DNA from: Methylococcaceae bacterium
GTDB lineage: Bacteria > Pseudomonadota > Gammaproteobacteria > Methylococcales > Methylococcaceae
Direction of reading: 5' to 3'
Assembly (NCBI GenBank): GCA_028678445.1
Contig: JAJRDJ010000141.1
Span: forward strand, 1 to 6,388
Length of the DNA: 6,388 nt
Of this stretch, positions 6,244 through 6,388 are shown piece after piece (the first letter of the stretch is position 1; each line of letters starts with the position of its first letter). Made by a program: the position numbers and the translations under genes. The notes under the pieces were generated by a model that worked only from the letters and a program-made list of their open reading frames with translations, was not told the DNA's origin and searched no databases.

Positions 6244-6388
6244 ATGCAGCGGCTTCGGGAATGGGCGCGACGGCTCAAACAGGACACCCTGGCCCTGTAC
6301 CTCGTCGCGCGCCACCCCCAGACGCCCTGGCTGGCCCGGCTGCTGATTGCAGGACTCGTGGCCTATGCGCTCAGTCCCATCGACCTGA
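6244..6388 (+). CDS. YkvA/DUF1232 family small membrane protein, N-terminal part (cut by window edge)
   Basis: An open frame starts at ATG 6244 and runs off the right end without a stop, giving 48 visible residues. It begins with an amphipathic basic helix (MQRLREWARRLKQDT), then LVARHPQTPWLARLLIAG and a hydrophobic stretch ending in AYALSPIDL. That ending is the hallmark of DUF1232/YkvA proteins (A-Y-x-L-S-P-I-D-L-I-P-D), small membrane proteins of unknown function that are normally about 100-140 aa. The frame is the same as pqiC, whose stop at 6223-6225 lies 18 bases upstream, and no alternative start occurs between them. The short gap suggests co-transcription with the pqi genes. The Shine-Dalgarno is weak. 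Confidence 0.85.
   Translation, partial: MQRLREWARRLKQDTLALYLVARHPQTPWLARLLIAGLVAYALSPIDL

Overview
The window is GC-rich (roughly 60%) and densely coded, with every supported gene on the plus strand. Its content (an NtrC-type sigma-54 activator, a small periplasmic c-type cytochrome, lipoproteins with lipobox signals, and a complete Pqi lipid-trafficking locus) points to a Gram-negative Pseudomonadota, most likely beta- or gammaproteobacterial. The genus cannot be fixed from the sequence alone.

Left part (1-1912): an NtrC-family response regulator with intact receiver, AAA+ and Fis-type DNA-binding domains. It is followed by a short gene for a secreted monoheme cytochrome c that has its own candidate extended -10 promoter, a strong ribosome binding site and a clean Rho-independent terminator. 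The intergenic region holds three related short sequences that could form mutually exclusive hairpins next to the cytochrome ribosome binding site.

Middle part (1913-2714): a single lipoprotein gene for a small, charged, helical periplasmic protein whose pattern resembles the Spy/CpxP-like (LTxxQ) envelope proteins. It is flanked by non-coding stretches of about 140 and 115 bases after the terminator and before the next gene. The second contains a strong GC hairpin without a T-tract.

Right part (2715-6388): a tightly packed operon of two half-size PqiA-type inner-membrane proteins, a three-MCE-domain PqiB, a PqiC outer-membrane lipoprotein, and the start of a YkvA/DUF1232 membrane protein cut by the right edge. 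The first four genes overlap (ATGA overlap, then 14 and 8 bases), which suggests translational coupling. Together PqiA/B/C are expected to span the envelope: PqiA in the inner membrane, PqiB as a periplasmic lipid-conducting tube anchored in the inner membrane, and PqiC as the outer-membrane partner.

No tRNA, rRNA, CRISPR array, insertion sequence or phage feature was seen. Nothing here is clearly a new system. The points most worth checking are the cytochrome with no distal Met, the Spy-like lipoprotein next to the pqi operon, the PqiA split into two genes, and the RNA-level structures.
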